64,000 nucleotides of DNA from Trametes villosa (Eukaryota; Basidiomycota; Agaricomycetes; Polyporales; Polyporaceae), in NCBI GenBank assembly GCA_002964805.2, contig PUDQ02000066.1, forward strand, positions 310,001 to 374,000, given 5' to 3'. Position 1 is the stretch's first letter. Each line of letters begins with the position of its first letter. Shown piece by piece: positions 33,168-44,205 of the stretch. The position numbers were made by a program, and so were the translations under genes. The notes under the pieces were generated by a model, which was not told where the DNA came from, made no database searches, and saw nothing but the letters and a program-made list of their open reading frames with translations.

Positions 33168-36100
33168 ATGGCCCCGACTCACATAGGCCATGCAGCCAAC
33201 CGCTACCCACGTCTAACCTATTCTCTCCTCTCGCTCGCCACCCACTCTCTCGGCAAGCTCCTTGGTTACTCGCGAGAAGACGTCTCCCAGCATGTCCACA
33301 CCTTCGCAAAGCGGGCTGAAAAGCATGATTCCAAGTTCATAGTCTTTGCGGTTCTTATTCCCGTCCTGGTGCTGCTCTCTGGACTATTCGCTGGTCTCAC
33401 CCTCGGGTACATGAGTTTGGACGAAACCCAACTCCACGTCCTCAGCATCAGTGGCACGCCGTACGTCCTCTAACCTCCGCTGTTTCCCTCTTACTAATAT
33501 TTCCCGCTCCTGTAGTAAGCAGAAAAAGTACGCCGACAAGATTCTGCCCATTCGCAAGAATGGCCACCTCTTGCTCATCTCCCTCCTGCTGGCCAACATG
33601 ATCGTCAACGAGGCATTGCCTATCATCTCCGAGCCCGTCCTCGGTGGCGGAATCGAGAGTGTCGTCGTCAGCACCGTTCTCATTGTCATGTGAGTGGAAG
33701 CGTTTCCCCAGCTGCCCGGCCTTCACCGCGCCTGTTGGGTCGGCTGCGGCCTGTGCGCCTGGTAGTCGCTTGCCAGCAGAACTAACGCCGCCAACAGTTT
33801 CTCTGAGATTATACCCCAGTCTCTCTGCACGCGGTATGGCTTGGCCATTGGCGCTCAAATGGCGTGGTTCGTCCGGCTCCTTATCCTGGTCATTGTATGT
33901 TATCACGCCTGCTGGCGGTATCACGCGTCATTAACCCTTCGTTCCAGGGCGTAGTCTCTTGGCCGGTGGCCAAGCTGATGGAATTTGTCTTGGGGCCCCA
34001 TCATGGTATCATGTACCGCCGTGCAGGTGAGTCGCTACTCCGTATATATGCGCCGACTATGGGGAGCCCACCAAAACGGTGGAAGTGAAACTATGCTCCG
34101 CTGGGCCGTGGTTTCACTTCCACTTACTATCCCTCCTCCGCTTCCACTCTCATGAGGGGCGCGGCCGGTACGATGCGGGAAATGGCGCAGGGACCGACGC
34201 GACGCGACGCGCGTACAGACGGCTTGCCACGGGCTCGCGCACGAGAACGACGCGGGACACGATGCGCACATGAAATAATTGTCGCGAGTGTCATGCCCCC
34301 GTTATCAGTGGACCGCGCCTTATAACCGCTTTTGATGCCCTTGCTTCGGCATATAAAGCGTGTATAAGCGGTCTATAAGGCGGGCGTCCGCTTGTGATCC
34401 TATGATACGCTGGGGTCAGAACTTGCGACATGTCAGGCAGTGGGTATAGGCGCGAGCGGCGCGGGCGCATGTGACCCTACGATGCCGCCCCCGCACGGGC
34501 TGACGCACACAACGCGAAGGTTGATGCCTCCGCCTACACCTCGCTCAGTTATGTCCACATCGTCCACGCCTGCGCTATCTCCGCGCATTCACCCTCTACC
34601 TCATTCATGTGCGCATCGGTGTCACCTTCATACACACGCTTGTCGCGCGCATTGGCGACGCGTCCTCCGCGTCCTCACCTCGTTCCGGCCGCGTCGCCAT
34701 CGGAGTGGAAGTGAAAGTGGGATGGCTAGTGGAAGTGGAACCCCGACCCGCCGGAGAGTAGTTCCATTTCACCACTTTGGCGGGCCCTCACCACGTCCGC
34801 CTGTACTAGACCCGCACTTCCGCTTCCGCTATTTTGTTATATGCTCGTACATGGTACTGACAGAGTACTACAGAGTTGAAAGAGCTCATCGCTCTCCACT
34901 CCGCAACCGGTGTACTCGGTGGTGATCTGCAGTCGGACACTGTCACAATCATTGGCGCGACGCTCGACCTGCAAGAGAAGGTCGTGCGCCAGGCGATGAC
35001 GCCGCTCGAGAAGGTGTTCATGCTCAACATCAACTCCAAGCTCGACTACGAGACGATGAAGCGCATATGCGACACCGGCCACTCGCGCGTCCCCGTCTAC
35101 GAGGAAGTCGACGTGCCCGCCGTAGACAAGGTCCCCGCTCAGCTCAAGGGCAACGGCGGCAGCGGCACGGCGACGCCCATGAAGTTCGCCACGGGCGACG
35201 ACGCGGTGCTCCCCGACCACATGCAGAAGGTGAAGAAGCTGGTGGGCGTGCTGCTCGTGAAGCAGCTGCTCCTGCTCGACCCGAAGGAAGCGACGCCGCT
35301 GCGGAGTATCACGCTGAACCCGCTCCCGTGCGCGCCGCACAACGAGCCGCTGCTCAACATCCTCGACAAGTTCCAGGAGGGCCGGAGCCATATGGCGATC
35401 GTGAGCCGCTTCAGCGTCGAGAAGGCGAAGAGCGTGCAGCACGAAGTCAAGAAGGGCCTCACGCAGCGCCTCAAGGACCGCGTCGGCATGGGCGACAGCT
35501 CGGACAGCAGCAGCAGCGACGAGAGCGGCGGTGAGGAGAGCGCGGGCTCCGCGACCGGCACGGGCAGCGAGACGGAGGGCAAGAAGAAGCGCAAGGGCTG
35601 GCGCCGCCACAAGAAGCGCAAGTCGAAGGAGAACGCGGCGGAGGCAGGCGAGGCGAAGCCCGAGGCGGGCGAGCACAAGGACAGCCCGCGCCTCGGCGCT
35701 GTGCAGAGCGGGATCGCGAAGGCACTCAGCAACGGCCGCGAGCAGAGCCTGCCAGACGACGCCGTCCTGGGCATCGAGGAGGCCGAAGACGTAAGTACGC
35801 TCGATGTATGCGCACGTAGCAGCCGCTGACCGCTCCCTCGCACCACGTACAGTTCGTGCAGAGCATGGACCCCTATATCCAGCCGCTTGGGATCATCACG
35901 CTCGAGGACGTCGTCGAAGGTGCGTCCTTGCTTCCGTGTTCCTGAATCTTCACAGGCCCCGGCTAACTAACATTACCCCACAGAGATCATCGGCGAGGAG
36001 ATCTACGACGAGTTCGACCCGGAGGGCCAGGGCCACCTCGGCCCGCTCGTCTCGCCCGACGCGAAGCGCTTCCTCGCGCGCCGCCGCGTCGGCCGCCCCG

Positions 36101-36456
36101 ACGCCTCCCCCGCCACGCGCGGCGCCCCCGCCCCTTCGGCCGCGGACGTCCCCACGAGTACGCTCACGGTCGAACCGACGTCTATATTACGCGGCGCGCA
36201 CACTGTGCCGTCCTCGCCGAACATCACGCCCGCGCCCCTGTCGCCTGCCGCGACGGGCGAGCTCCCGGGCGGGCGGAGAAAGAGCGCGGCGAGCAGCATG
36301 GGGCGGATAGGGAAGGTGTTCGGGGGCGTGCGCCGCGCGAACACCCTGCCGGAGTCGCCCGTCGCCGGGCCTGAGGGCCAGAGTGAAACGATGCCTGAGG
36401 AGAAGAAAGGCGCACCCGATAAAGACGTCGAGGGCGGAGACGAGAGCAAAGTTTGA
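33168..36456 (+). CDS. CNNM/Mam3-type DUF21-CBS membrane protein
   Basis: This belongs to the family of Mam3 and metazoan CNNM proteins, linked to divalent-metal (Mg, Mn) homeostasis at the vacuolar or plasma membrane. Exon 1 (ATG at 33168) ends with a first membrane segment, VLIPVLVLLSGLFAGLTLGY, then MSLDETQLHVLSISG. Further DUF21 helices are LLLISLLLANMIVNEALPII and FSEIIPQSLCTRYGLAIGAQ, then WPVAKLMEFVLG. After an 847-nt intron (34027-34873, see the element inside it) comes ELKELIALH and a CBS pair: VRQAMTPLEKVFMLNINSKL, GHSRVPVYEE, KLVGVLLVKQLLLLDP, EGRSHMAIVSRF. A long acidic/basic low-complexity insert (about 35490-35760) splits the second CBS motif. PLGIITLEDVVE and EIIGEEIYDEFDPEG close the domain. 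A disordered tail ends at 36456. Confidence 0.88.
34061..34792. mobile_element. probable non-autonomous inverted-repeat element in an intron
   Basis: The 847-nt intron of the CNNM-like gene contains imperfect terminal inverted repeats of about 33-36 nt. The left end (34061-34093) starts GGGGAGCCCACCAAAACGG. The right end, reverse-complemented (34792-34757), starts GGTGAGGGCCCGCCAAAGTG and continues with a matching GGTG-AA-TG-AACTA tail. Subterminal GGAAGTG-type motifs also occur in both orientations. No transposase frame is present, and I could not identify a target-site duplication. The element class is not assigned. Confidence 0.5.
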
Positions 36457-37412
36457 GCGTTTCACGAGGAGGGTGACCGGTGAGGGTTCATCATGATGTT
36501 CACGGCGAGGATGAGGACGAGGATGAGTGACGAGATTTTGCGCTAGATTTTACGTATGCACGATGCGGACGGCTTTAATCACGATTGTACAAAGCGTTTG
36601 TATGATATTCGGGATGGTACAGTTGATGCTTTTACACGCGATGTTTGTTGCTGCAGTATGCGAAGAAGAGCAAGTCCAGGAGCTCCGGGCGCTTGGTGCC
36701 GCTTCAAGCTTCTCCTTCCAGGACCAGGTAGGTAAGCTCGTTCACATGGTGACTGCGTTCAGGTTGAGTGACCCAGTCGCTCAAGCTCTGGATCTGCCTA
36801 GGCTAATGGACACGATCCGGAATGGGAGCACTGTGCAGGGCGGAGGTCCTTGGGCGCAAGTCAAGGTTTGATTATTATAACTCTCGAAGCTGCCCTCTTC
36901 GAGGTACGTGGCGGGAGTAGAGTTTAAAGGAGAGTGATTCTACGAATCCGCCATTAGGTTCATTGCGGTGTGTGCCTGACCTTCGAGGTCAGCCGTGCGA
37001 GCACTTGGACCACATGCCATGCCGGTGTTCGCGCCTTGTGTCCAGAGGCGGTTGTACTTGACAGCGAACTCAAAGGTGCGTTTCTACAATAATCACGGCA
37101 TCGACTGCGCTGACGTTTCTTCTTCCCCCAAAGCCGTACTGAGCCTATTCTTGCCTCCCTCTTCGGCACGCGTGGCACTGGTATGGCACCAGTACCCTGC
37201 CCTGGAGACTCCCGGCCACGCCGGCGCTCACCCAGGGTGCTGCACTGGTTGTCGCAGCGTGCGGCGACTGGCCATCCCTAGGACGCGTACTTCCAGGTCT
37301 TCAAAAATATCGCAACAGCAGCTCATTAAAGACTAGAGGGAGGAACTTCGATCCCTAAGGCCCGCTCTCCTGATATCCGCTCTTCCCTCTCACTGCCTTG
37401 GTATTCGTCGGC
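36457..37412. other. intergenic, no supported gene
   Basis: A 114-codon plus-strand frame (36527-36871) has no recognisable domain and biased composition. A 7-bp-stem hairpin (CTGACCT-TCG-AGGTCAG) lies at about 36976-36992. I see nothing else. Confidence 0.35.
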
Positions 37413-38825
37413 ATGAGCTACAAACCCTGGGACATCTATGCCGAGCAGATGGCTGACCATGGGTATGGTTATCCTCTCTGGTCTCCTCAGCCATCTCCCG
37501 GCACATCACAGGTCGATATCGGCGACGTAGGGTGGATCCATGACGGCGAATTCCTCCCGCTATTCAACGCATTTCGTGCGGCGGGCGACAAGCAGCCCTG
37601 GGATGCTGTCCCCGTAGGCCATGAGCCGCTCAACTTGGCCGAATTGGCTGTCGTCGGACCCCGTGACAAGATCACGTAGACGGCCCTATGCAGTCGCAGC
37701 ATCCGCGAGATCAAAGCCTCCGCCGGGGTGACAGTTGGCGAGTAAGTGGGCCGCAATAAGCCGACCGCTATGTATACTGACTTTACGGTTCCATAGCGCA
37801 ACTACTCAAGGTGCTTCCGGTGATATCAAGTTTAGTTTTGAGTGCACGGACGACGCAGGCGCCATCCTCATTCTCGGCTCTCGTGCACAATCCCGAGACG
37901 TGCTTGCTAAGAAGCGCATCGAGGACTACATAGAGGCGAACTCGGAAAGCTGGCTGGAGTTCGCAAATCATCGACTAGGACTCGGGCTGAAACCAGAGCA
38001 GGTCCTATTCGTAATCGGCACGACGAAGGCGAGTAGTTGCGGTGTCGTGGCATTCAGAGGCAAAACGCGCTCTTTCAAGGGAACGGTCAACGGTAACGTT
38101 GGGCCGATGCTAGGGGCCAACTTCTCTGTGTCTATCTCCGACGCCCAACCCTCCATCTTCCATTGTCGAGCTGGCCCTACGGGACGGGCTGCGGCTTCCC
38201 CCGCTCAGCAACCACCCGATGACTTCGACCAATGCATCTTCATCCAGTTCCTCAAGCGGAAGAAACGGCCGATATTTCCAACAGTTCTGAAAGCCGGTGC
38301 CGGGCCTCACGAACTTCCACGCAATTTCGATGAGCCGGGCAACGGCGCGCTTGTCCTGACGGTGGACGCAGACGTCGAGGGTGGCGGCGATGGCGCTCAC
38401 GGATGTGTGGAGCAACAATCGGTCTGTCGCATATGCTTTACCAGGCATGCCAGCCTCTAACATTACTCCGCAGACGAAAGATGCGGCAGATCACGTCCTC
38501 GACCATATTCTCGAGGTATGCCACTTCCCTCACAAACACGTTGGATCCCATGCCGAACTGCCTACAGATTTCTCCTGCAACCAGCGCAATGGCGTCTGAG
38601 ACGGATCTGCATTCGATTCTGTCTGACTGGCCCTCGAGCGTTAACGTATGTTGATGCTAAACTTAATACAAGTTGAGACGAATACTGACGAAACACCAAT
38701 ATGATCAGGTTCCGATGCTCTCAAGAGACATACCACGGCTATTGTCAGAGCTACAGCCACATATCATACTCAATGAACGCGGACGTACGTTTCGCGGCCA
38801 CATCTCGTTGTCGCGGTCTTTCTAA
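37413..38825 (+). pseudogene. basidiomycete hypothetical protein interrupted by an in-frame TAG
   Basis: This family is recurrent in agaricomycetes and has no known function. It is recognisable by an opening GYGYPLWSPQPSPGTSQVDI (a GHGYPLW-type motif), IGDVGWIHDGEFLPLFNAF and HEPLNLAEL. In exon 1 a TAG at 37677-37679 falls in frame between PRDKIT and CSRSIREIKASAGVTVGD. The second part looks like the expected continuation and splices in phase (GTAAGT at 37741, AG at about 37798) to ATTQGASGDIKFSFECTDDA. Later exons give AGPHELPRNFDEPGNGALVL, then TKDAADHVLDHILE, ISPATSAMASETDLHSILSD and LLSELQPHIILNERGRTFRG, ending at 38825. Alternatives are a real protein using a single 121-nt intron that skips the CSRSI segment, an 18-nt intron, or a sequencing error. 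Confidence 0.6.
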
Positions 38826-38952
38826 CAGCGCTCTAGTGGGACGTGTATGCTCAAGTTCTGCACCGTCGTCAATAAGCGGCGCTGACCTTGGTACCGGTCT
38901 GGATACCAATCTGCCCCTTGCCGACCTGTTGACATATCATGGGGAGTGCGAC

Positions 38953-40176
38953 ATGACCGCGAGCGATGACTCTGGCAACGACGGCGGTCACTTGGACACA
39001 CCCGACGACTACGTCGCCATACCTGACGACGAGATTCCTCGATACTTTCAGGAGCAAGGCGGTAGGCTCTTCCAATCTCATGGTGGATGTCCGTACCCCT
39101 TGCCTGTGGATGCGGAAGAGCAGCAAGTAAGCACACGCCCCGCACGATGAGCCTCTATGTTGGCCCTGAGACCCGCTGATCAAGCCGGAATCTTACAGAG
39201 GCAAAACAGGTTGAACGCGCTAGTCCGTCGGCTCATCGGAGGCCCCCTCATTGGGCCTGTCGGCGAGCTGCTCGCTCCTGCTCCTGGCGAGCAGCAGCGA
39301 GTCGTGGATCTCGGCACCGGTACTGGCCAATGGTCCGTGATTTCTTGTACTGCGCGGGCCGTGCCCCTTCTGATAAGGTATTATTACAATGCAGGATACT
39401 CGATATGGCACGCGAATTCTCGCACGTACGTTTCTACGGGGTCGACATCGGTACGCCACCCGCTCGCTATCTTCTTGTGAGATGATAGGCCTATCTTGAA
39501 TTATGCACAGTACCTATCGCGATGCGGTTCCCTCCCCCTAACGTCACCTTCGAGATGCACGACATCATGACACCGTTCCGGTACATGAACGGCACCATCG
39601 ACATGGTACACGCGCGTTCAATCATCATGGCGGTGAGTCTGTTTTCCCTTGACACCTGCAGGCGTCCGCTCAAACTTGACGCCCACCCTGTAGGTTCGGG
39701 ACTACGGCGCGCTTCTCCAGGAACTTGCTCGCATTCTTCGGCGCGGCGGCCTGTTCCTCTCCTGCGAGTGGGCAAGAAGCGTAGACACGGACGACGGTAG
39801 CGACATCAGGCTCCGCGCCCCTCGTGCCTGCGCCTTCTTCGATGCCGTACGCGAGACACTACGCGTGCGCTGTGGGCTCGAGTACACCGCGTCGGGTATC
39901 GCGCAGTTCCTCGTCGACTCGCGGCTGTTTACGGACATCGAGACGAGGACCTTCCGGGTCCCCATCGGCGACTGGCCGAGTGATCCCGACAAGAAGGAGA
40001 TTGGGCGGGAGCTTCGGGAGCTCATGGTGGTATATGCGCGGTCGATGTACACGTTGCTCGCGGAGGAATCGTCTGCTCAGGACGCCGAGATGCTCGTCGA
40101 GGACTACATCCGCGAGTTGCACACCGTCCCCGGGATGGTCGCTACGTACTTCACCGTCCACGCTTTGCGCGAGTGA
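38953..40176 (+). CDS. SAM-dependent methyltransferase (class I)
   Basis: This small-molecule-type methyltransferase belongs to a large agaricomycete family. The N-terminal arm is PDDEIPRYFQEQGGRLFQSH followed by GGCPYPLPVDAEEQQ, then RQNRLNALVRRLIG. The SAM-binding motif I is VVDLGTGTGQW (near 39300-39330), followed by the next exon ILDMAREFSHVRFYGVDI (acidic residue at the end of beta 2). Later motifs are VTFEMHDI, IDMVHARSII and LARILRRGGLFLSCEWARSV (post-motif strand typical of UbiE/Methyltransf_25). The C-terminus ends at 40176. The gene has about five exons. The start at 38953 (MTASDDSG) is the first good ATG, but the frame is open upstream and a 5' exon could exist. The substrate is unknown. 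Confidence 0.8.
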
Positions 40177-41026
40177 AACCTGTGTTTAACTACTTCAATT
40201 CGTACTGATCGTTTGCTTGCTGTCGTCGCCTCATGCTTCCTCGTTTTCGCCACTTTCCTTTGAGGTGTGCTCTTCCTCTGACTGACACTTGGGCGCTTTC
40301 TCGGTGCAATTGTGCTCGTCAGTATGCCAGCTCCATGACAAGGGGAACCCGTTGGATTTGTACAACTACTAAACGGTACATGGGAAGTCCGTCCGCTCCT
40401 GTGATGTCAGTAATATCCATCATCAGTGTTCGACGTGCGGCGTTGTAACCATAACATACAGCGTCACTAGGTAAATGAACGCAGGCGTATTCAAATGTGC
40501 ACATGAATGCGCACATGGAACATACCAGTGAGTGCAGATAAGCTCAGGGAAGGAGTCCGGGATCCAACTTGAATCAGCTCTAGCTGGCATGGACCATCTG
40601 TGAGCCCCTGTGCGGTGCATTTCAGATATGAACCCGCGGATCGTCGAAAGCTATTCAGAGGTGGCCGCTGGAACGTCGCGGTGCTCGCCGCCCATGCTCG
40701 TGGACTTCAGATTCCGATCTCGCCAAGGTCAGGGCCATAGAATGCGAGAACCATGACGTAGAGGAATCTCTGATCGATACGGACGAGGGCGCAGAGCCTT
40801 ACTTGGATGAGCAAGGAACATGCGCCCACAGTGGGCTTGCAAGCCAAAAGGAGAGTACACTTCCAGTTGAAGTGGGTCAGGCTCGAGGAACGGTGTTTGA
40901 AACAGAAGGCACGTATATCATGAACGTCTTGATTGTAAGTTTACATTGCTTGTACAAACGTCGTCCTACAGTTCGTCACAGCCATGCCCCAAGAGCGGGC
41001 TGTCGTATACCTATAACCAGTCCTCC
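40177..41026. other. intergenic containing the right arm of an inverted repeat
   Basis: The inverted-repeat arm at 40362-40689 lies here. The remaining sequence shows no gene. Confidence 0.5.
40362..40689 (-). repeat. inverted repeat, right arm (pairs with 32395-32746)
   Basis: This is the reverse-complement match of the left arm. The inner end is the ACAACTACTAAACGG block and the outer end the CGCTGGAACGTCGCGG block. It lies 3' of the methyltransferase gene. Confidence 0.75.
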
Positions 41027-43092
41027 TTACAAGCCGACAGCGGTGCGGAGCTTCGCAAAGTTGGGCGTCCCGAGGCCGGTGACGGGGTCCCACCCAGCGC
41101 GCGCGGTGAAGCCGTTCGTGTTGCAGCCCGGGTTGTCGCCGCTCGTGATGTCCGTGAACGCCGCGCGCCCGGTTGCGGAGTACAGGAAGGGGTTGAGGAA
41201 GCCGAGCGGCGGCTTGCCCGCTGCGGCGAGCTGGTCGTTGATGAGCGCGATGATGCCCGCCGTGATCGGCGTCGAGCACGACGTGCCGTCCACGCCGCCC
41301 GTCTGGCCCTGGAACACGATCTGCACGTTCACGCCCTGCGCGGCGATGTCGGGGAAGCCGCGCCCGGCGCGGTTGAACTTGCCGCTGTTGGTGTTGCCGT
41401 TCGCGGTCAGGAAGGCAGAGACCGCGGCGGACTGGAAGCTCGGCTGCGCGAAGGTGTTGGAGAAGCCGCCGCTGGAGAAGGAGGCAGCGACCTCGGGGCT
41501 GATGCCCTGCGTCGCGCCGATAGAGGTGACGCTGTCACAGGTGGTGAGCATCTACGCAGGGCACGGGTGGGTTGTGTGAGGTACTCACAAGGGGCAGCCC
41601 GAGGGGAAGGTGGGGATGAACGTGGTGCAGCTCTGGCTCTGCGAGCCGGACACACCACCGTCGCCGGAGGAGAAGAGGATGGAGGTACCACGAGCACCGA
41701 GCTGCATGTAAGCATTGCACAGGTTGCTATGAGAGGAAGCAATGAGCACCACCGGATATGTGTATCTCCCAAGCGCACTCACTTGGCGATGCTAGCAGGG
41801 AGGTCGGGCTCGTTGAAGCCGTAGCTCGTGGAAAGCACCTTCGGCTGGTTGCTCTCGCCGAGGAGGAAGTTGACGATGTCGAGGAAGCCGTTCACGCCGT
41901 CCGGGTTGTTGTCGCCGACAGAGATAAAGCTTGTCGGGACGCCGGTCGCAGTGCCGATGCCGTACTGGGTGTCCAGGTTCTGAGCGATATCGTCAGAACG
42001 TAGTCGCGGAGGGATGAGGTCGGCTTTGAGGACTTACAGCCTCGATACCAGCCTGGTTCCGCCCCTGCGGGTTTTGGCCACCGTCGAGCGTCTGGAGCGT
42101 GAAGGTGGTCGCGGAGCTTTGACCAGGAACAAACTTGGTCAAGAAGGTCTGTGTTGCACAACGTTAGGTCTCGATACAATCTACGCGCCAATGCGGAAAG
42201 CGTAAGACTTACCTTGAGATCCGCCTGGTTAGCGAACTGGTCGATGAAGCCGCTGATGCCGAGCGTGTTCGACTTCTGGGTCGCGGCGGTCGTCGGGATC
42301 CCGTACAGGGCCTGGAGACACGCCGGGGTGATCGTGGTGGCACACGACGCCGGCACGGCATCGGAGGTCAGGTTGACAGCAGGCGCGGGGGCGTTGACAG
42401 GAGCGATGTTGAAGATCTTGTTGCCCGAGAACGGCTGCGCGAATCTGCAAGCATACCATTCAGTGTCTGCAGTGATAGATTGGCTCAGCGTGCCGAGGCG
42501 TACACAGTGGTCGGATGGACGAAGTCAAGGTGGCCCTTGAGGTCGGCCGGGATCGAGTAGGTGAGCGTGCGGATGGACGTCTTGCCGGACGCGGTGTGGT
42601 TGAAGACAGCGAAGTCCGCGTCGAGCAGGGCGTTGGCCTTGCTGACCGGGATCGAGAAGCTGAGCCAGTCGCCCGCGGGGGACGCCTTGCTCGCCTCGAT
42701 GTTGTTCTCCTTCAGCCACGCGGTGACCGCGGCGACGGTCTCGGGCTTCGGGGCCACGAACGCCTCGACCTATCAAAGCGGCCGCTGTCAGTCGGCGGCG
42801 CGCAGACGCCACAACGGGAGAGACGGCGGCGTACCTCCTCCTTGCTGAGGAACTGGCCCTTGAGCGGGCTGGCGGGGTCGCTGACGTCCATGAGCGCCTT
42901 CTCGAGCCCGGCGATGTCGCTCTGCACGAGCGCGATGCGCAGGTCGAGCGTCGCGTCCGCCGGCGCGGGGCCGACGTGCGCGAACGCGGCGGGCACCGAC
43001 TGGCGCGTCTCATGCACCTGCATGCTGCGCGCCGTCGGCTTCGCGTACGCGACCGCGGCCAGACACACGACCAGGAGGGTGGAGGAGAACAT
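41027..43092 (-). CDS. sedolisin-family tripeptidyl peptidase (S53), secreted
   Basis: This is a serine-carboxyl peptidase active at acidic pH and secreted by wood-decay fungi. The start at 43092 gives a signal peptide (FSSTLLVVCLAAVAYAKP). The propeptide (Pro-kumamolisin domain) covers LALVQSDIAGLEKAL-like helices to about 42480, with KGQFLSKEE and VAPKPETVAAVTAWLKENN. The mature catalytic domain starts near ACLQALYGIPTT. The Glu and Asp of the catalytic triad sit in GIEA|NLDTQYG, split by an intron near 42040. The oxyanion Asp is in FSSGDGGVSG, and the nucleophile Ser in DGTSCSTPITAG (Cys replaces the more usual Ala). Calcium-site residues are in TDITSGDNPG and GWDPVTGLGTPNF at the C-terminus. 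About seven exons encode 560-570 residues. A TATA-like element lies at 43166. Confidence 0.92.
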
Positions 43093-44205
43093 GGTGAGGG
43101 CGGGCCAAGAGCAGAGCTGAGGGCAGGATCCGCTCGTGGGGAGCCTGTTCCCAACTCGCGCAGGCTTTATACGCGCAGCCACTGGGCTTCTGCAGCCAGG
43201 CTGCAGGTTTGCGTCTGCATCTGCGTCCGCGCGCGACCGCCGCGGTGCCCCGTGCCAAGCGATAAGACACGAAGCACACATGGAGCGCGGACACGCGCGC
43301 AGCAGCACGACATACGCCACGAAGCCCGACCTGCACGCCCGACGCGGCGGAGCTACCGTCGGGTTAACTCCTAAGGCAGAATGATCCCGGGCGCGGTGGC
43401 GCGCTCCAAAAATGAATGCGAAATCTACGGCAATTGGGGCGTGTTTCCCAGCATCTTGCGCGTGTGGGAACCGCTCATGCGGTGGCGAGAGAGCGGCGCG
43501 AGCAGCCCCCCTCGGGGTGTGAAGTCTGGCGAGTCGCGCGTGTGCGCATTGGTCAGTCGCTCGCTATGTTCGGACGCGATAAGCTCCGGATGTGACACTC
43601 ACTGTATGGATGCCATGGGCCACTGCAGATGCGCTACCGCTCGCATCGCCTACGTTGCGTCACAAGACAAGACATATGCAGCTTATCGTGTGCACGAGCA
43701 TCATAGAAGCTCTCCGTGCGAACAGCAGGCCAGCGAGATGGATGGAAGACCCGGGGTGCACTGGCGACTCTGGGGAGCCCGAGGGCAGAACAAGCCGTCG
43801 AGACTGACTAAGGCTCGCACAGGCATGAGGCTCGCACATGCGGCGAGGGTCTAGGATGAAAGAAGTTGCAGAAGCCTTCCAGCTATCGCATCTTTCATTG
43901 TCGGCCGGCCAGGTCGAGGAACACATGCAACGGACGATAAGAAAGATTGAACTTTCTACGAGGGCGATTGAGCGCAGCCAGCAGACGATCCACCGATGTG
44001 AAAGCGGGGAGGGCACCGAGACCCACGAGAAGAGCGGAGGTACATACAAAGAACCCCCGGCAAGCACCGCGATGCCCAGTCGGGCAACTCCTCAGGATTG
44101 CGTGCAGCGGCTCCGCGGATCGTTCAATTGGCGCATACCACATAGCAAACCCGCGCACTCTCACAGGCCGCGATTCGGATAAGCGAGACGATGACCATAT
44201 CACAT
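43093..44205. other. intergenic, no supported gene
   Basis: This is the promoter of the sedolisin gene and the 3' flank of the lipase gene. Open frames of up to 157 codons overlap on both strands and have no domain. Confidence 0.4.
43166..43171 (-). promoter_or_regulatory. TATA box, sedolisin gene
   Basis: TATAAA on the minus strand lies 74-79 bp upstream of the ATG at 43092. A CTGCAGCC-A-GGCTGCAG palindrome lies just beyond it (about 43191-43207). Confidence 0.5.

Noticed and set aside
36527..36871. 114-codon plus-strand frame downstream of the CNNM-like gene
   Set aside because: It starts with a short hydrophobic run, but no family or promoter is evident; likely 3' UTR.
43190..43207. CTGCAGCC-A-GGCTGCAG palindrome near the sedolisin promoter
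   Set aside because: A single short palindrome can arise by chance; no second copy or known operator was recognised.
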